A DNA stretch of 55,788 bases from a bacterium (GTDB taxonomy: Bacteria > Planctomycetota > Planctomycetia > Pirellulales > Pirellulaceae): assembly GCA_024743355.1 (NCBI GenBank), contig JANSWS010000005.1, forward strand, positions 1-55,788. The letters are read 5' to 3'. Both the position numbers and the translations under genes were made by a program. Shown here piece by piece: positions 27,042-35,369 of the stretch. The stretch's first letter is position 1; each line of letters begins with the position of its first letter. The notes under the pieces were generated by a model. That model was not told where the DNA came from. It was given only the letters and a program-made list of their open reading frames with translations, and made no database searches.

Positions 27042-28478
27042 ATGAATCTTTCCAGCGAAAAAACAATTCCCCATACGGACTGCAAGACACTGGCCGATTT
27101 AAAAGCCAGTGGATGGAAATCCAAGCCCGTCAAGCAGGAAATTCTTGAGAATTTCGTCCGCAAGTTGGCCGCGGATGAGATTCTTTTTCCGGGTATCGTC
27201 GGTTACGAAGATACGGTGATACCGGAGATCAATATTGCTTTGTTGTCGGGCCACGACATGCTCTTTCTGGGCGAAAAGGGGCAGGCGAAAAGCCGCTTGA
27301 TGCGGGCACTCGTCCAATTTCTGGACGAACAGATACCGTATCTGGATATCCCCGGCGTACCGATACATGAAGATCCTTTCCACCCCATCACTTCCGTCGC
27401 TCAACGCTTTGTTGCGTCGCACAGTGAAGAGGAAATTCCGATAGCTTGGTGGCCGCGTGAGGAGAGATACGCGGAGCGCCTGAGTCCTGGGACCAAGTTT
27501 GCGGATATCATCGGTGAAATTGATCCTTCGAAGCTCACCGGCGGTGTCAGTATGAGTACCGAAGAGGCCTTGCACTTCGGGCTGATACCCAGGATGCATC
27601 GTGGAATTTTCGCCATGAATGAGCTGCCGGAACTCGACGAACTCGTGCAGGTTGGCTTGTTCAATATTCTGGAAGAACGCGATGTACAGATACGCGGTTA
27701 TCCAGTGCGATTCGATCTGGATATTTTCATTCTCTTCTCGGCGAATCCGAGCACCTATAACCGCAGCGGCAAGGTCATTCCGCAGCTGAAGGACCGCATC
27801 GGATCGATCATTCAAACACACTATCCGCGCGAACGGGACCTGGGCATTGAGATCATGCAGCAGGAAGCTCGGGTTGATCTGGACGGGGAGTATCCGGTGC
27901 AGGTCCCCTATTTCATGGCGGAGATCATCGAGGAGATTACGCTGCAGGCGCGGCGCAGCAAATACATCGATCAGGCTTCGGGTGTCTCCGCCCGATTCAG
28001 CCTGGCGAATTATCGATCGATGATTGCCAGCGCCCGGCAGCGGTCGATCGTACTCGACGAGAAGCCGGCCGTGCCCCGCATCAGTGATTTGGGGCATTTG
28101 TATTCGTCGTCACTGGGCAAGCTGGAACTTGATTTGATGGGCAGCCATCAAATGTCGGAAAAGCAAGTCTTGGACGCACTGATAGCTGGCGCCGTGAAGT
28201 CGGTTTTCGAGCAATACGTCGAGGATTACGGACTGGCTGAAATCGGTGAAATTTTTCGCAAAGGCGTGCGGATTGAAGTCGGCGATATGCTTCCCAGCAG
28301 CAGCTACGCTGAGCGTTTAAAGGCAGTGCCGCCGGCTTGGGAAAAGGCCTTCGAAGTGAATGCCAGCGAAAACGACGCGGTGCGGGCGTCGTGTGTCGAA
28401 TTCGTGCTAGCCGGTCTCTATGCCATCGACCAGATCAGCCGCTCGCAGAAGAACGGCAAGGTCCAATACGAAACCTGA
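27042..28478 (+). CDS. MoxR/magnesium-chelatase-type AAA+ ATPase
   Basis: 478 residues. The nucleotide-binding loop is GEKGQAKS (residues about 77-84), a variant Walker A with Ala for the third Gly. The Walker B region is [11 protein letters not shown], with Asn193-Glu194 in place of Asp-Glu; I recall this NE form as typical of this subfamily. The sensor region [23 protein letters not shown] and the lid follow. Such proteins act with a VWA partner to remodel target proteins or insert metals; here the partner is the next gene, 11 bases downstream. True Mg-chelatase function is unlikely because no tetrapyrrole genes are near. The target is unknown. Confidence 0.88.
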   Translation: MNLSSEKTIPHTDCKTLADLKASGWKSKPVKQEILENFVRKLAADEILFPGIVGYEDTVIPEINIALLSGHDMLFLGEKGQAKSRLMRALVQFLDEQIPYLDIPGVPIHEDPFHPITSVAQRFVASHSEEEIPIAWWPREERYAERLSPGTKFADIIGEIDPSKLTGGVSMSTEEALHFGLIPRMHRGIFAMNELPELDELVQVGLFNILEERDVQIRGYPVRFDLDIFILFSANPSTYNRSGKVIPQLKDRIGSIIQTHYPRERDLGIEIMQQEARVDLDGEYPVQVPYFMAEIIEEITLQARRSKYIDQASGVSARFSLANYRSMIASARQRSIVLDEKPAVPRISDLGHLYSSSLGKLELDLMGSHQMSEKQVLDALIAGAVKSVFEQYVEDYGLAEIGEIFRKGVRIEVGDMLPSSSYAERLKAVPPAWEKAFEVNASENDAVRASCVEFVLAGLYAIDQISRSQKNGKVQYET

Positions 28479-28489
28479 AAAGGATATTC

Positions 28490-30196
28490 ATGACGCGACG
28501 CACGACACTGGGAGGTGTGGTTCACACTTACCAAAAATACGATCCAGCCAAATTTCCGAGCCCAACGGCTCCGCCGCCGGATCTATTGTCGCATGCGTTT
28601 GAGCATGCGCTGATGTACGGCAGCTATCGCGAGCTGACCGAAGAGGAACTGGCGCGGGCCGTTGAATTGGACCCGAGTCAAATTGCCGGATTGGGTCCGA
28701 GCATCGACCATCTGCGTGAAATGCTGGAGGAGCGGAAGCGAAAGATCTTGCAGAAGTATGAAACGGAGGCTGTACACCGCAAGGCTGCCAAGGTCTACGA
28801 GAAAAATGCGAAGCGGGGCCAGCCCCCCAAGCCCCTGCAAGGGCTCTATCGACAGGCCGTGCACGGCGAGCAAATCTATTTGCTCGAGCAACTCTATTAC
28901 CAGATCGGCGATGATACTGATCGCTTCGCGGCTCAACTTGTTCATGTTATCGACAGTCTCAGCGACAAATACCAAATCGACGAATTGGTCTCCAAGTACG
29001 AATTCACTGGCAGCGAGCGGATGACGATACCGCAGGCTCTGGAAATCAAGGAAGAGCTGGAGGCGATCGATGAATTGCTCAAACAGTTAGAAGAAGCCGC
29101 CAAGAACGCGCAGATTGGCGTCATCGACATGGAAAAACTCCGCCAATTCGCGTCCAGTGAAGATATGGCTTCCCTGGAAGAAATGCGGAACCAAGTCGAG
29201 AACTTGGTGCGGGAGATCGCCGAACGTCAAGGCTTGGATCGCGATGCGGCCTCCGGAGCATTTCGGCTGACACCGCAGGCCTACAAGATTTTTCAGGGCA
29301 AGCTGTTGGAAAGGATTTTTTCCAGTCTGAAGCCCGGACGCAGTGGCCGACACACCGGACGCATTGAAGGCGAAGGCAGCGTTGAGCTGCCGCAAACGAA
29401 AGCCTACGAGTTCGGTGATAGCCTGGCCAACATGGATACCACGCAGACCGTCATCAATGCCATGCTGCGGGATCCTGACGCAAATCCGCCGCGTTTAACA
29501 ACACGCGATATTGAAGTCCACCGTACACGCAACTCTCCGAAGTGCGGTACGGTTGTGATTATGGATATGAGTGGATCCATGCGCTACGATGGCCAGTACA
29601 TGAACGTCAAGAGAATGGCGTTGGCGTTGCAAGGCTTGATCACCGGAGAATATCCGGGCGACTTTCTACGCTTCATCGAGATGTACACGTTTGCCAAGAT
29701 GCGACAGGCTGGAGAGCTGATCGAATTGATGCCCAAGCCCGTCACCATTCATGATCCCTGGGTTCGCTTGCGAGCTGATATGAGCCGAGATGATATCAGT
29801 GAGCAACAAATTCATCCGCATTTCACCAATATCCAGCACGCTCTTCGCTTGGCCCGGCAAAATCTGGCCACGGTCGACAGCGCCAACAAGCAGATCATCT
29901 TGATTACGGACGGCTTGCCGACCGCGCATTTCGAGGATTCCGTGCTGTATATGCTCTATCCTCCGGATCCTCGCACCGAAGAAGCGACCATGCGCGAGGG
30001 GCATTTGTGCGCCCGCGATGGGGTCACGATCAATATTTTTCTTGTCCCCAGTTGGTCCCAATCGCAGGAAGATATCAAATTCGCCTATCGCCTGGCTGAG
30101 CAGACGAAAGGGCGGGTATTCTTCACCGCCGGCAAAGACTTGGACCGCTACGTCGTGTGGGATTACATTGATCGCAAACGCGAGATCTTGGGCTGA
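28490..30196 (+). CDS. VWA-domain partner of the AAA+ ATPase
   Basis: 568 residues from the ATG at 28490, preceded by GAAAAGGA; this start avoids a long overlap with the ATPase gene. The N-terminal ~330 residues are helical and charged (for example EELEAIDELLKQLEEAAK), likely coiled-coil contacts. The C-terminal VWA domain has an intact metal site: D359-M-S-G-S, the Thr/Asp region IQHALRLAR and IILITDGLPTAHF. The pair parallels ChlI/ChlD, RavA/ViaA and MoxR/VWA systems, where the VWA protein connects the ATPase to its client. Tight spacing to the ATPase supports one transcript and one complex. Confidence 0.88.
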   Translation: MTRRTTLGGVVHTYQKYDPAKFPSPTAPPPDLLSHAFEHALMYGSYRELTEEELARAVELDPSQIAGLGPSIDHLREMLEERKRKILQKYETEAVHRKAAKVYEKNAKRGQPPKPLQGLYRQAVHGEQIYLLEQLYYQIGDDTDRFAAQLVHVIDSLSDKYQIDELVSKYEFTGSERMTIPQALEIKEELEAIDELLKQLEEAAKNAQIGVIDMEKLRQFASSEDMASLEEMRNQVENLVREIAERQGLDRDAASGAFRLTPQAYKIFQGKLLERIFSSLKPGRSGRHTGRIEGEGSVELPQTKAYEFGDSLANMDTTQTVINAMLRDPDANPPRLTTRDIEVHRTRNSPKCGTVVIMDMSGSMRYDGQYMNVKRMALALQGLITGEYPGDFLRFIEMYTFAKMRQAGELIELMPKPVTIHDPWVRLRADMSRDDISEQQIHPHFTNIQHALRLARQNLATVDSANKQIILITDGLPTAHFEDSVLYMLYPPDPRTEEATMREGHLCARDGVTINIFLVPSWSQSQEDIKFAYRLAEQTKGRVFFTAGKDLDRYVVWDYIDRKREILG

Positions 30197-30355
30197 TACG
30201 CGGCGGAGGCTGATGTTGCGGATGTCCGCGGAACACGCTTTGGCGGCGATCGGAAGTCCAGCGTCTTGGCCGACAGTGGCCAGCAGACCTTGCAGACTGC
30301 CCATCTTTCGAGGAAAGTTGTGCCTTCCTCTCGCTCGCTCTTTTAGTGGATCGCA

Positions 30356-31330
30356 ATGGCACAACTTCTCGACAGTCTGCAGGACTTTCCTGACTCCTTG
30401 AGAGGAGGAGCAGTGGCGGTTGGGAATTTCGATGGCGTGCATCTGGGGCACGCTCGTCTGGTGCGGGAGTTGATTGGACAAGCACACAGCGTTGGTGGCC
30501 CCTCAATCGTCTTGACTTTCGATCCGCCCCCCGTGGCCATTCTGGTTCCCGAGCGGACTCCCTCGCCTCCGCTGACATCCCTGCGTCGTCGTGCAGAACT
30601 GCTGGGGTTTCTTGGAGTGGATGTGCTGGTGGCCTACCCCACGGACCGCGAGCTGCTCAATCTGTCGGCCGAGGCTTTCTTTGCAGAAAAAATTGTGGAT
30701 TGTTTGGGCGCGAAAGCCATGGTGGAGGGCCCAAATTTCCGCTTTGGCAAAGACCGGGCCGGCGACACGCAGTTGTTGCAGAATCTGTGTCGTGACGCCG
30801 GTCTGCAGCTGAGCATTGTGCAAGCCCGCGAAGACGCGACCGGCAGCATGATTTCCAGCACGCGCGTGCGTCAGTTGCTGACAGAGGGAAATATCGTCGC
30901 TGCCAACTCGATGCTGACGCGGCCTTACCGCGTGGAAGGCATTGTGACCAAGGGAGCGCAACGCGGGCGTCAGCTTGGATTTCCCACGGCCAACCTGGAA
31001 AGTATTGGCTGCTTGCTTCCCAAGCATGGGGTTTATGCGGGGCAAACCAGCATCGAGGGCCGTGATTATGCAGTCGCGGTCAACATCGGCCCGAATCCAA
31101 CCTTCGGCGAGCAGCAGGATAAGGTTGAAATGCACGTCATCGGATGGTCTGGGTCAGTCTACGGTGAGCGTCTGTTCTGCACGCTGTGGGATCGCGTGCG
31201 CGATATCCGTCGCTTTGGTTCCGCCGATGCTCTGCGTGAGCAACTGCAAGCGGACATTCACGTTTGCGAGCAGCGATTTGAAGAGCGGACTCGAACGCCT
31301 TCGAAGCGGGACGCAAACAGTGAACTTTGA
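30356..31330 (+). CDS. ribF: Bifunctional riboflavin kinase/FAD synthetase
   Basis: Phosphorylates riboflavin to FMN and adenylates FMN to FAD. 324 residues. The N-terminal nucleotidyltransferase half has VGNFDGVHLGHARLV and MVEGPNFRFGKDRAGD with ISSTRVRQLL. The C-terminal kinase half starts near residue 180: VTKGAQRGRQLGFPTANL, GVYAG, VAVNIGPNPTFG and a conserved Glu in VEMHVIGW. Length matches the family. No FMN riboswitch is visible upstream. A 15-bp tandem array begins 46 bases past the stop. Confidence 0.95.
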   Translation: MAQLLDSLQDFPDSLRGGAVAVGNFDGVHLGHARLVRELIGQAHSVGGPSIVLTFDPPPVAILVPERTPSPPLTSLRRRAELLGFLGVDVLVAYPTDRELLNLSAEAFFAEKIVDCLGAKAMVEGPNFRFGKDRAGDTQLLQNLCRDAGLQLSIVQAREDATGSMISSTRVRQLLTEGNIVAANSMLTRPYRVEGIVTKGAQRGRQLGFPTANLESIGCLLPKHGVYAGQTSIEGRDYAVAVNIGPNPTFGEQQDKVEMHVIGWSGSVYGERLFCTLWDRVRDIRRFGSADALREQLQADIHVCEQRFEERTRTPSKRDANSEL

Positions 31331-31633
31331 TAGTCTGGAAACAGCATGCGGCTGCCGTGGGCTGGATGGAGCTCCGGTTCCCCAGAATCTGGTTCCCCAG
31401 AATCTGGTTCCCCAGAATCCGGTTCCCCAGAATCCGGTTCCCCAGAATCCGGTTCCCCAGAATCCGGTTCCCCAGAATCCGGTTCCCCAGAATCGGCATC
31501 GAGGTCCAAGGTGTGCAAACCAATTCGTCCTTACTAAACTGTTGACACTATACCGCGGTCGCCGCCGCCAGCGTTCGGTATTCGGAACGTGGCTTTCCGT
31601 GTTTTCTTTGGCCACATCTTTGCTGGAAGCATC
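31331..31633. other. ribF to DHH spacer
   Basis: This 303-bp stretch is dominated by the 15-bp tandem array (31376-31495). Downstream there is a consensus-like TTGACA near 31542, but I could not place a matching -10 box at proper spacing. No gene is credible; the frames through the array are repeat artefacts. Confidence 0.5.
31376..31495. repeat. Tandem array, 8 x 15 bp
   Basis: Eight direct copies of GGTTCCCCAGAATCY with no spacer. The first two copies end in T, the next five in C, and the last in G. The array is intergenic, between ribF and the DHH phosphoesterase. Because the unit is a multiple of three with no stop codon, it is open in several frames on both strands, which produces false open frames. 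A second 15-bp array lies 2.6 kb away at 34103-34207. Confidence 0.95.
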
Positions 31634-32638
31634 ATGTCGATTAACTGGGATCAGCTTAAAGCACGCATTCACTCCTGTCAGAAGTTCATTTTGTGCAGCC
31701 ATATTCGACCGGATTGCGACGCTCTGGGCAGCGAAATTGGTATGGCGGGGATCCTGGAGCAGCTGGGCAAAAAAGTGCGGATCATCAATGGTCACCCGAC
31801 TCCGGAAAGCCTCAGTTTTATTGATCCCGGTCAACGGATTGAGGTTCTTGGGGAGACGGTCCACGCTGAGGAAATTACGGGTGACTGTTTCGTCGTACTT
31901 GATACCAGCGCTTGGGCACAAATCGGCCCGATGAGCGATGTGCTCAGGGCCTTTCAGGGAACGAAGCTATGCATTGATCATCATATGGGCGAAGATGATC
32001 TGGGGACCGAGTTCTTTAAAGACACTAGCGCAGAAGCCACCGGGCACATTGTCGCCAAGCTCGCCAAGCATCTCGACGTTCAGCTCACCAAGTCGATGGC
32101 CACCGCCTTGTACGCCGCAATCGCCACGGATACGGGTTGGTTTCGCTTCGGATCAACGACCGCCGATACCTATCGCGTTGTGGCCGAGCTAGTTGAAGCG
32201 GGGGCGGTGCCGGCTGACATTTATGGGGACCTTTACGAACGGGATACGATTGGCAGGGTGCGGCTACGAGGTCGCATCTTGGCTCGCACGACGGAAGAAA
32301 TGGATGGCCAGCTGGTTTACACCCACGTGTTGAAAGAAGACTTTGCCGAAACGGGAGCCGTGGCCAGTGATACCGAGGACGCGATCAATATGACTCTGGC
32401 GATCGCCGGTACTCGCGTTGCCGTAATTTTTGTCGAGCAATTAAAGGGCGGTTTCAAGCTGAGCTTTCGCAGCCGCTGTGCGGTAGATTGCAGCCAGTTG
32501 GCGGCAGAATTCGGTGGAGGAGGCCACAAGGCCGCGGCGGGTGCTTTCGTGGAAGGAAGCTTGCACGAAGTCCAAGATCGCGTGCTGCCGGCCGTTCGTT
32601 CCGCGCTTCGGGCGGTTCTCGAGGGCCCCACCAGCTGA
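31634..32638 (+). CDS. DHH-family phosphoesterase (NrnA-like)
   Basis: 334 residues from the ATG at 31634, preceded by GGAAG; an in-frame start at 31589 would add 15 residues without homology. Motifs of the DHH superfamily are present in order: HIRPDCDALGSEIG, VVLDTSAW, CIDHHMG (the DHH signature), IATDTGWFRFGSTT, and the DHHA1 substrate-binding GGGGHKAAAG. It probably degrades short oligoribonucleotides or 3'-phosphoadenosine-5'-phosphate as NrnA does; cyclic dinucleotide hydrolysis, as in GdpP relatives, is an alternative. Confidence 0.9.
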   Translation: MSINWDQLKARIHSCQKFILCSHIRPDCDALGSEIGMAGILEQLGKKVRIINGHPTPESLSFIDPGQRIEVLGETVHAEEITGDCFVVLDTSAWAQIGPMSDVLRAFQGTKLCIDHHMGEDDLGTEFFKDTSAEATGHIVAKLAKHLDVQLTKSMATALYAAIATDTGWFRFGSTTADTYRVVAELVEAGAVPADIYGDLYERDTIGRVRLRGRILARTTEEMDGQLVYTHVLKEDFAETGAVASDTEDAINMTLAIAGTRVAVIFVEQLKGGFKLSFRSRCAVDCSQLAAEFGGGGHKAAAGAFVEGSLHEVQDRVLPAVRSALRAVLEGPTS

Positions 32639-32661
32639 GCTTGCCTTCTAAGAGCAGAGCA

Positions 32662-33882
32662 CTAGTTCGCGTCGTCGCTGGATGCATTGTCGGAAGCATC
32701 CGCCGAACTGGCATCGGATTCCTCGGTCGTCCCAGTGTCTTGTTTGGCCGAGGTATCCTTCTTCTCGGCATCCGCATTTTCATTTCCATCGCCCTCGGCA
32801 GAGGATGCGGACTGCGGATCACTCGAGGCAGTATCTTCGGCGTTGCTATCGATGGATTCATCGGCGGGCTCGTCCACCACTTCGGTGTCCGCGGATTCGG
32901 TCGATTCCTCGGACTCCGCGGTGGGTTCATTTTCACCGCCACTGTCTACCGGCTCCTCAGCTTCGAACGCTTCAGGAAACAGCCTGGCAAATTCTTTGGC
33001 ATAGTGATCTTCACCATAGGTCAGCTCACCTCCCTGGTATCCGACCATGGCTACGCCACCCAGCAGGCACAAGGAACCCAGTAACCATAGCAGACGCATT
33101 CCCAGGTCACGTTTTTTGCGAGCGGACCGCGCCATGGGCACGAGAACCACCGCTAGCAGTGCGACTGCAATTCCCAACCAGCGATGACGGTCAATACTGC
33201 TGGTTTGAAAATCAAACGAAAAGGCACTTCCGTACCCTTCGTGTTGAGCATAGGCCCAGCCCATGATGGAGGCCACGATGCCTCCCAGAGCTCCAAGCCA
33301 CAAGCAATGAAAGGCCGCAGGCTCAAAGGAGTCCCGGTTGAAAAACGAAAGCAGTAGACAAAAGGTGGAAACGCTCAGCAAGGCGATCGGGAAGTGAACG
33401 GAGGCCGGATGGAAGAGGCCTTGAAACGACCAGATACGTGCTGGAAGCGAGGCTGGAATGCTCGCCGCCTCGTCTGCGGGTTGGACCGCGTCTTGATTGT
33501 CCTCCAGCGGAGGGTCAGACCACTGAGCGCCCTCTTCAATCCACAACTTGACGGTTGCCATCTCCACTCCGCTCAGCTGCGGTTTGTCGGGAGGCGGCAT
33601 CCGCATGTCTTCGTCGTCCGTAATCATATAGTCGGTCCACAATGAGCTACTTTCCAAGTCACCTGGCTCCAGGTAAGCCAGCAAGGTTTCCTCATCGTCC
33701 ACGCGGAAATCATTCTTGGCGTCGTCGGGACCATGGCATTCGATGCATTTTGCCTGAAGAATCGGCATGACATCGCGACCGAAATCGATAAAGGAGCCGT
33801 CGCTATCTTGGGCTGAAAGTTGGGGAACGCAGTGCAGCCAGAGATACAAAACGGAAGTCAAAACTAGAGTACGGAAGATCAT
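32662..33882 (-). CDS. Planctomycete-type cytochrome c fused to a membrane domain
   Basis: 406 residues from the internal ATG at 33882, which gives a clean signal peptide (MIFRTLVLTSVLYLWL, then LSAQ); the longer frame would bury it. Next comes one haem-binding CIECH (residues 46-50) in the setting DVMPILQAKCIECHGPDDAKNDFRV and a likely distal Met in MRMPPPDKPQLS, as in the PSCyt1 domain. A block of about four membrane helices follows (HPASVHFPIALLSVS, LGALGGIVASIMGWAYA and others), like DUF2231. The last ~100 residues are Glu/Asp/Ser/Thr-rich and disordered. It likely passes electrons at the membrane; its partner is unknown. Confidence 0.8.
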   Translation of the reverse strand: MIFRTLVLTSVLYLWLHCVPQLSAQDSDGSFIDFGRDVMPILQAKCIECHGPDDAKNDFRVDDEETLLAYLEPGDLESSSLWTDYMITDDEDMRMPPPDKPQLSGVEMATVKLWIEEGAQWSDPPLEDNQDAVQPADEAASIPASLPARIWSFQGLFHPASVHFPIALLSVSTFCLLLSFFNRDSFEPAAFHCLWLGALGGIVASIMGWAYAQHEGYGSAFSFDFQTSSIDRHRWLGIAVALLAVVLVPMARSARKKRDLGMRLLWLLGSLCLLGGVAMVGYQGGELTYGEDHYAKEFARLFPEAFEAEEPVDSGGENEPTAESEESTESADTEVVDEPADESIDSNAEDTASSDPQSASSAEGDGNENADAEKKDTSAKQDTGTTEESDASSADASDNASSDDAN

Positions 33883-34049
33883 TCGGATGTCCTTGAGCGT
33901 CGCTGCGAGGGGCGTGGAATGCGAGGGGAATGGCGGGATGAATTCGGCTTCACGGATCAGGATGAATTCACGATGTGTGGTGGCTGGACTCGCATCGCTT
34001 TTGCCGTTCCGCACGGCTGCCGCAATGCTGGTTGTGGCTGGCTGATGAG

Positions 34050-35279
34050 CTAATCCATCGAAGCCAATTCTGCGCCCAAGACTTCTTCGCTCGCCGGTGG
34101 GCTTTCAAGTTGCCGGTTTTCAAGTTCCCTGTTTTCAAGTTCCCTGTTTTCAAGTTCCCTGTTTTCAAGTTCCCTGTTTTCAAGTTCCCTGTTTTCAAGT
34201 TGCTGGGCGGCCAAGCGGAACATGGCAGCCTTTTCATGATTGCGAGCCAGCTCAAGCCACTGAGCGATGCTCCGCAGGGCGGTAGGATCTTTGTCTCGCG
34301 ATAGGGCCCGCGCTGCGAGTGCTTCGCTGGAGGCTTCGATCAACACGGGCGATTCCAGAAAAGCCTGGAGACCACCAACGTGCAGGTAAGCTGCATCCAA
34401 GTGCAGGTTGTCGACATTGGCCAGCTGAACCAAGACTTCCGCTTGATTCAGATCACGTCCCAACACATGGGCTACGAAGCGCCGCGTCAGCAAGTGTGGC
34501 GTAGTGCCATAACGCAACGAGAGTTGAGCGTAAGCTGTCGCAGCTTCGCGATAGCCACCGGCTCTAAGAATTGCGTCGGCCGCATCCAGCAACTGATCGG
34601 GAACACCACTACCGTGCGTCAAGTCTTCCAGATGGGGACTGTTGTCGCTGACGAGTGTTACCATGCGACCCGCGCCGGAGCTCGACGCGACTTGACGGGT
34701 CCATGGATCATCCAGGCTGCTGATGCTTGGATCAATGCGGGGAGCAGCATTAACGGAAAAGGTCCAAGCCGCTCCGTCCGGATTTGCCACACAAGACGGT
34801 TGGTAATAGGTGGGCGGTTGGTAGTAAGTTATGGGCCGATAGACTTGATAGTAGAGAACTGGTAGCGAGTAGCTGTAATAGAATCCCGGGTGCACGATCG
34901 GACGTGAATGAATCACTAGAGGTCGATGCCAGTGGTATCTGTAGGCGGGACCGTAATAGAAACTCGAGCCAAAGTGGTAGGGACGCCCAAAGTGATAGGG
35001 GTGCCCAAAGTGATAGGATCGCACAGGACGGTACCAGACTGAGGTGCGGACCCGTGTGGTCGCTGCAAAGCCCAGGTTCCCATAGCTGCCCCATGTCGGG
35101 CCGTACCAGCCTACGGGTTGTACTGGGGATATTCGATGAAACCTGGCATGCGAGTAGACCGGCATTCCCGACCCATAGGCCCAAGCTCCGAAAGGTGGAT
35201 AGCCGCCGGCCACAGCCGAACCGCCGCTAGCCAGGCAACTTGAAATGGCCATTAAGGCCGCGATTAGGAGTCTCATCAT
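34050..35279 (-). CDS. Exported His/Tyr/Gly-rich protein with C-terminal pentapeptide repeats
   Basis: 409 residues. A signal peptide (MMRLLIAALMAISSCLASGGSAVA) leads into about 130 residues rich in Tyr, His, Gly and Pro, including tandem YHFGHP, YHFGRP and YHFGSS units and YYQPPTYYQP. A helical part follows (residues about 190-350: DQLLDAADAILRAGGYREAATAYAQLSLRYG), which looks like a TPR-type repeat. Near the end lies a run of ELENR pentapeptides encoded by the 15-bp array at 34103-34207, then a short tail. I do not recognise a family. The YHFG region suggests cell-surface or metal-binding material; this is a guess. Confidence 0.75.
   Translation of the reverse strand: MMRLLIAALMAISSCLASGGSAVAGGYPPFGAWAYGSGMPVYSHARFHRISPVQPVGWYGPTWGSYGNLGFAATTRVRTSVWYRPVRSYHFGHPYHFGRPYHFGSSFYYGPAYRYHWHRPLVIHSRPIVHPGFYYSYSLPVLYYQVYRPITYYQPPTYYQPSCVANPDGAAWTFSVNAAPRIDPSISSLDDPWTRQVASSSGAGRMVTLVSDNSPHLEDLTHGSGVPDQLLDAADAILRAGGYREAATAYAQLSLRYGTTPHLLTRRFVAHVLGRDLNQAEVLVQLANVDNLHLDAAYLHVGGLQAFLESPVLIEASSEALAARALSRDKDPTALRSIAQWLELARNHEKAAMFRLAAQQLENRELENRELENRELENRELENRELENRQLESPPASEEVLGAELASMD
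34103..34207. repeat. Tandem array inside a coding region, 7 x 15 bp
   Basis: Seven units with TTTCAAGTTCCCTGT as consensus. Units 2-6 (34118-34192) are identical; the outer two differ at a few bases (TTTCAAGTTGCCGGT and TTTCAAGTTGCTGGG). On the minus strand it encodes ELENR repeated through the C-terminal region of the protein at 34050-35279. Identity of five copies points to recent expansion, and copy number is likely to vary between strains. Confidence 0.95.
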
Positions 35280-35369
35280 GCCAATCCCCAGTAAAAGCCG
35301 AATCCGTGCTTAATTATCGTTTAAGCACGGGGGAAGGCAAGCAATGGGACGGCAGAATGGTCTTTTGCC

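Noticed and set aside
26810-27148. Frame beginning with a hydrophobic helix before the MoxR gene
   Set aside because: It runs over 100 bases into the ATPase gene in another frame and has no credible continuation; the helix alone is not enough.
27042-30196. True magnesium chelatase (BchI/BchD)
   Set aside because: No bch or hem genes nearby, variant Walker motifs, and the VWA protein lacks an AAA domain of the BchD type.
31376-31495. CRISPR array
   Set aside because: Units are contiguous with no unique spacers and no cas genes are present.
31258-31545. Pentapeptide-repeat proteins (SPESG, DSGEP, PQNPV) in several frames
   Set aside because: All are readings of the 15-bp array, which has no stop codon in most frames; the flanks do not support a gene.
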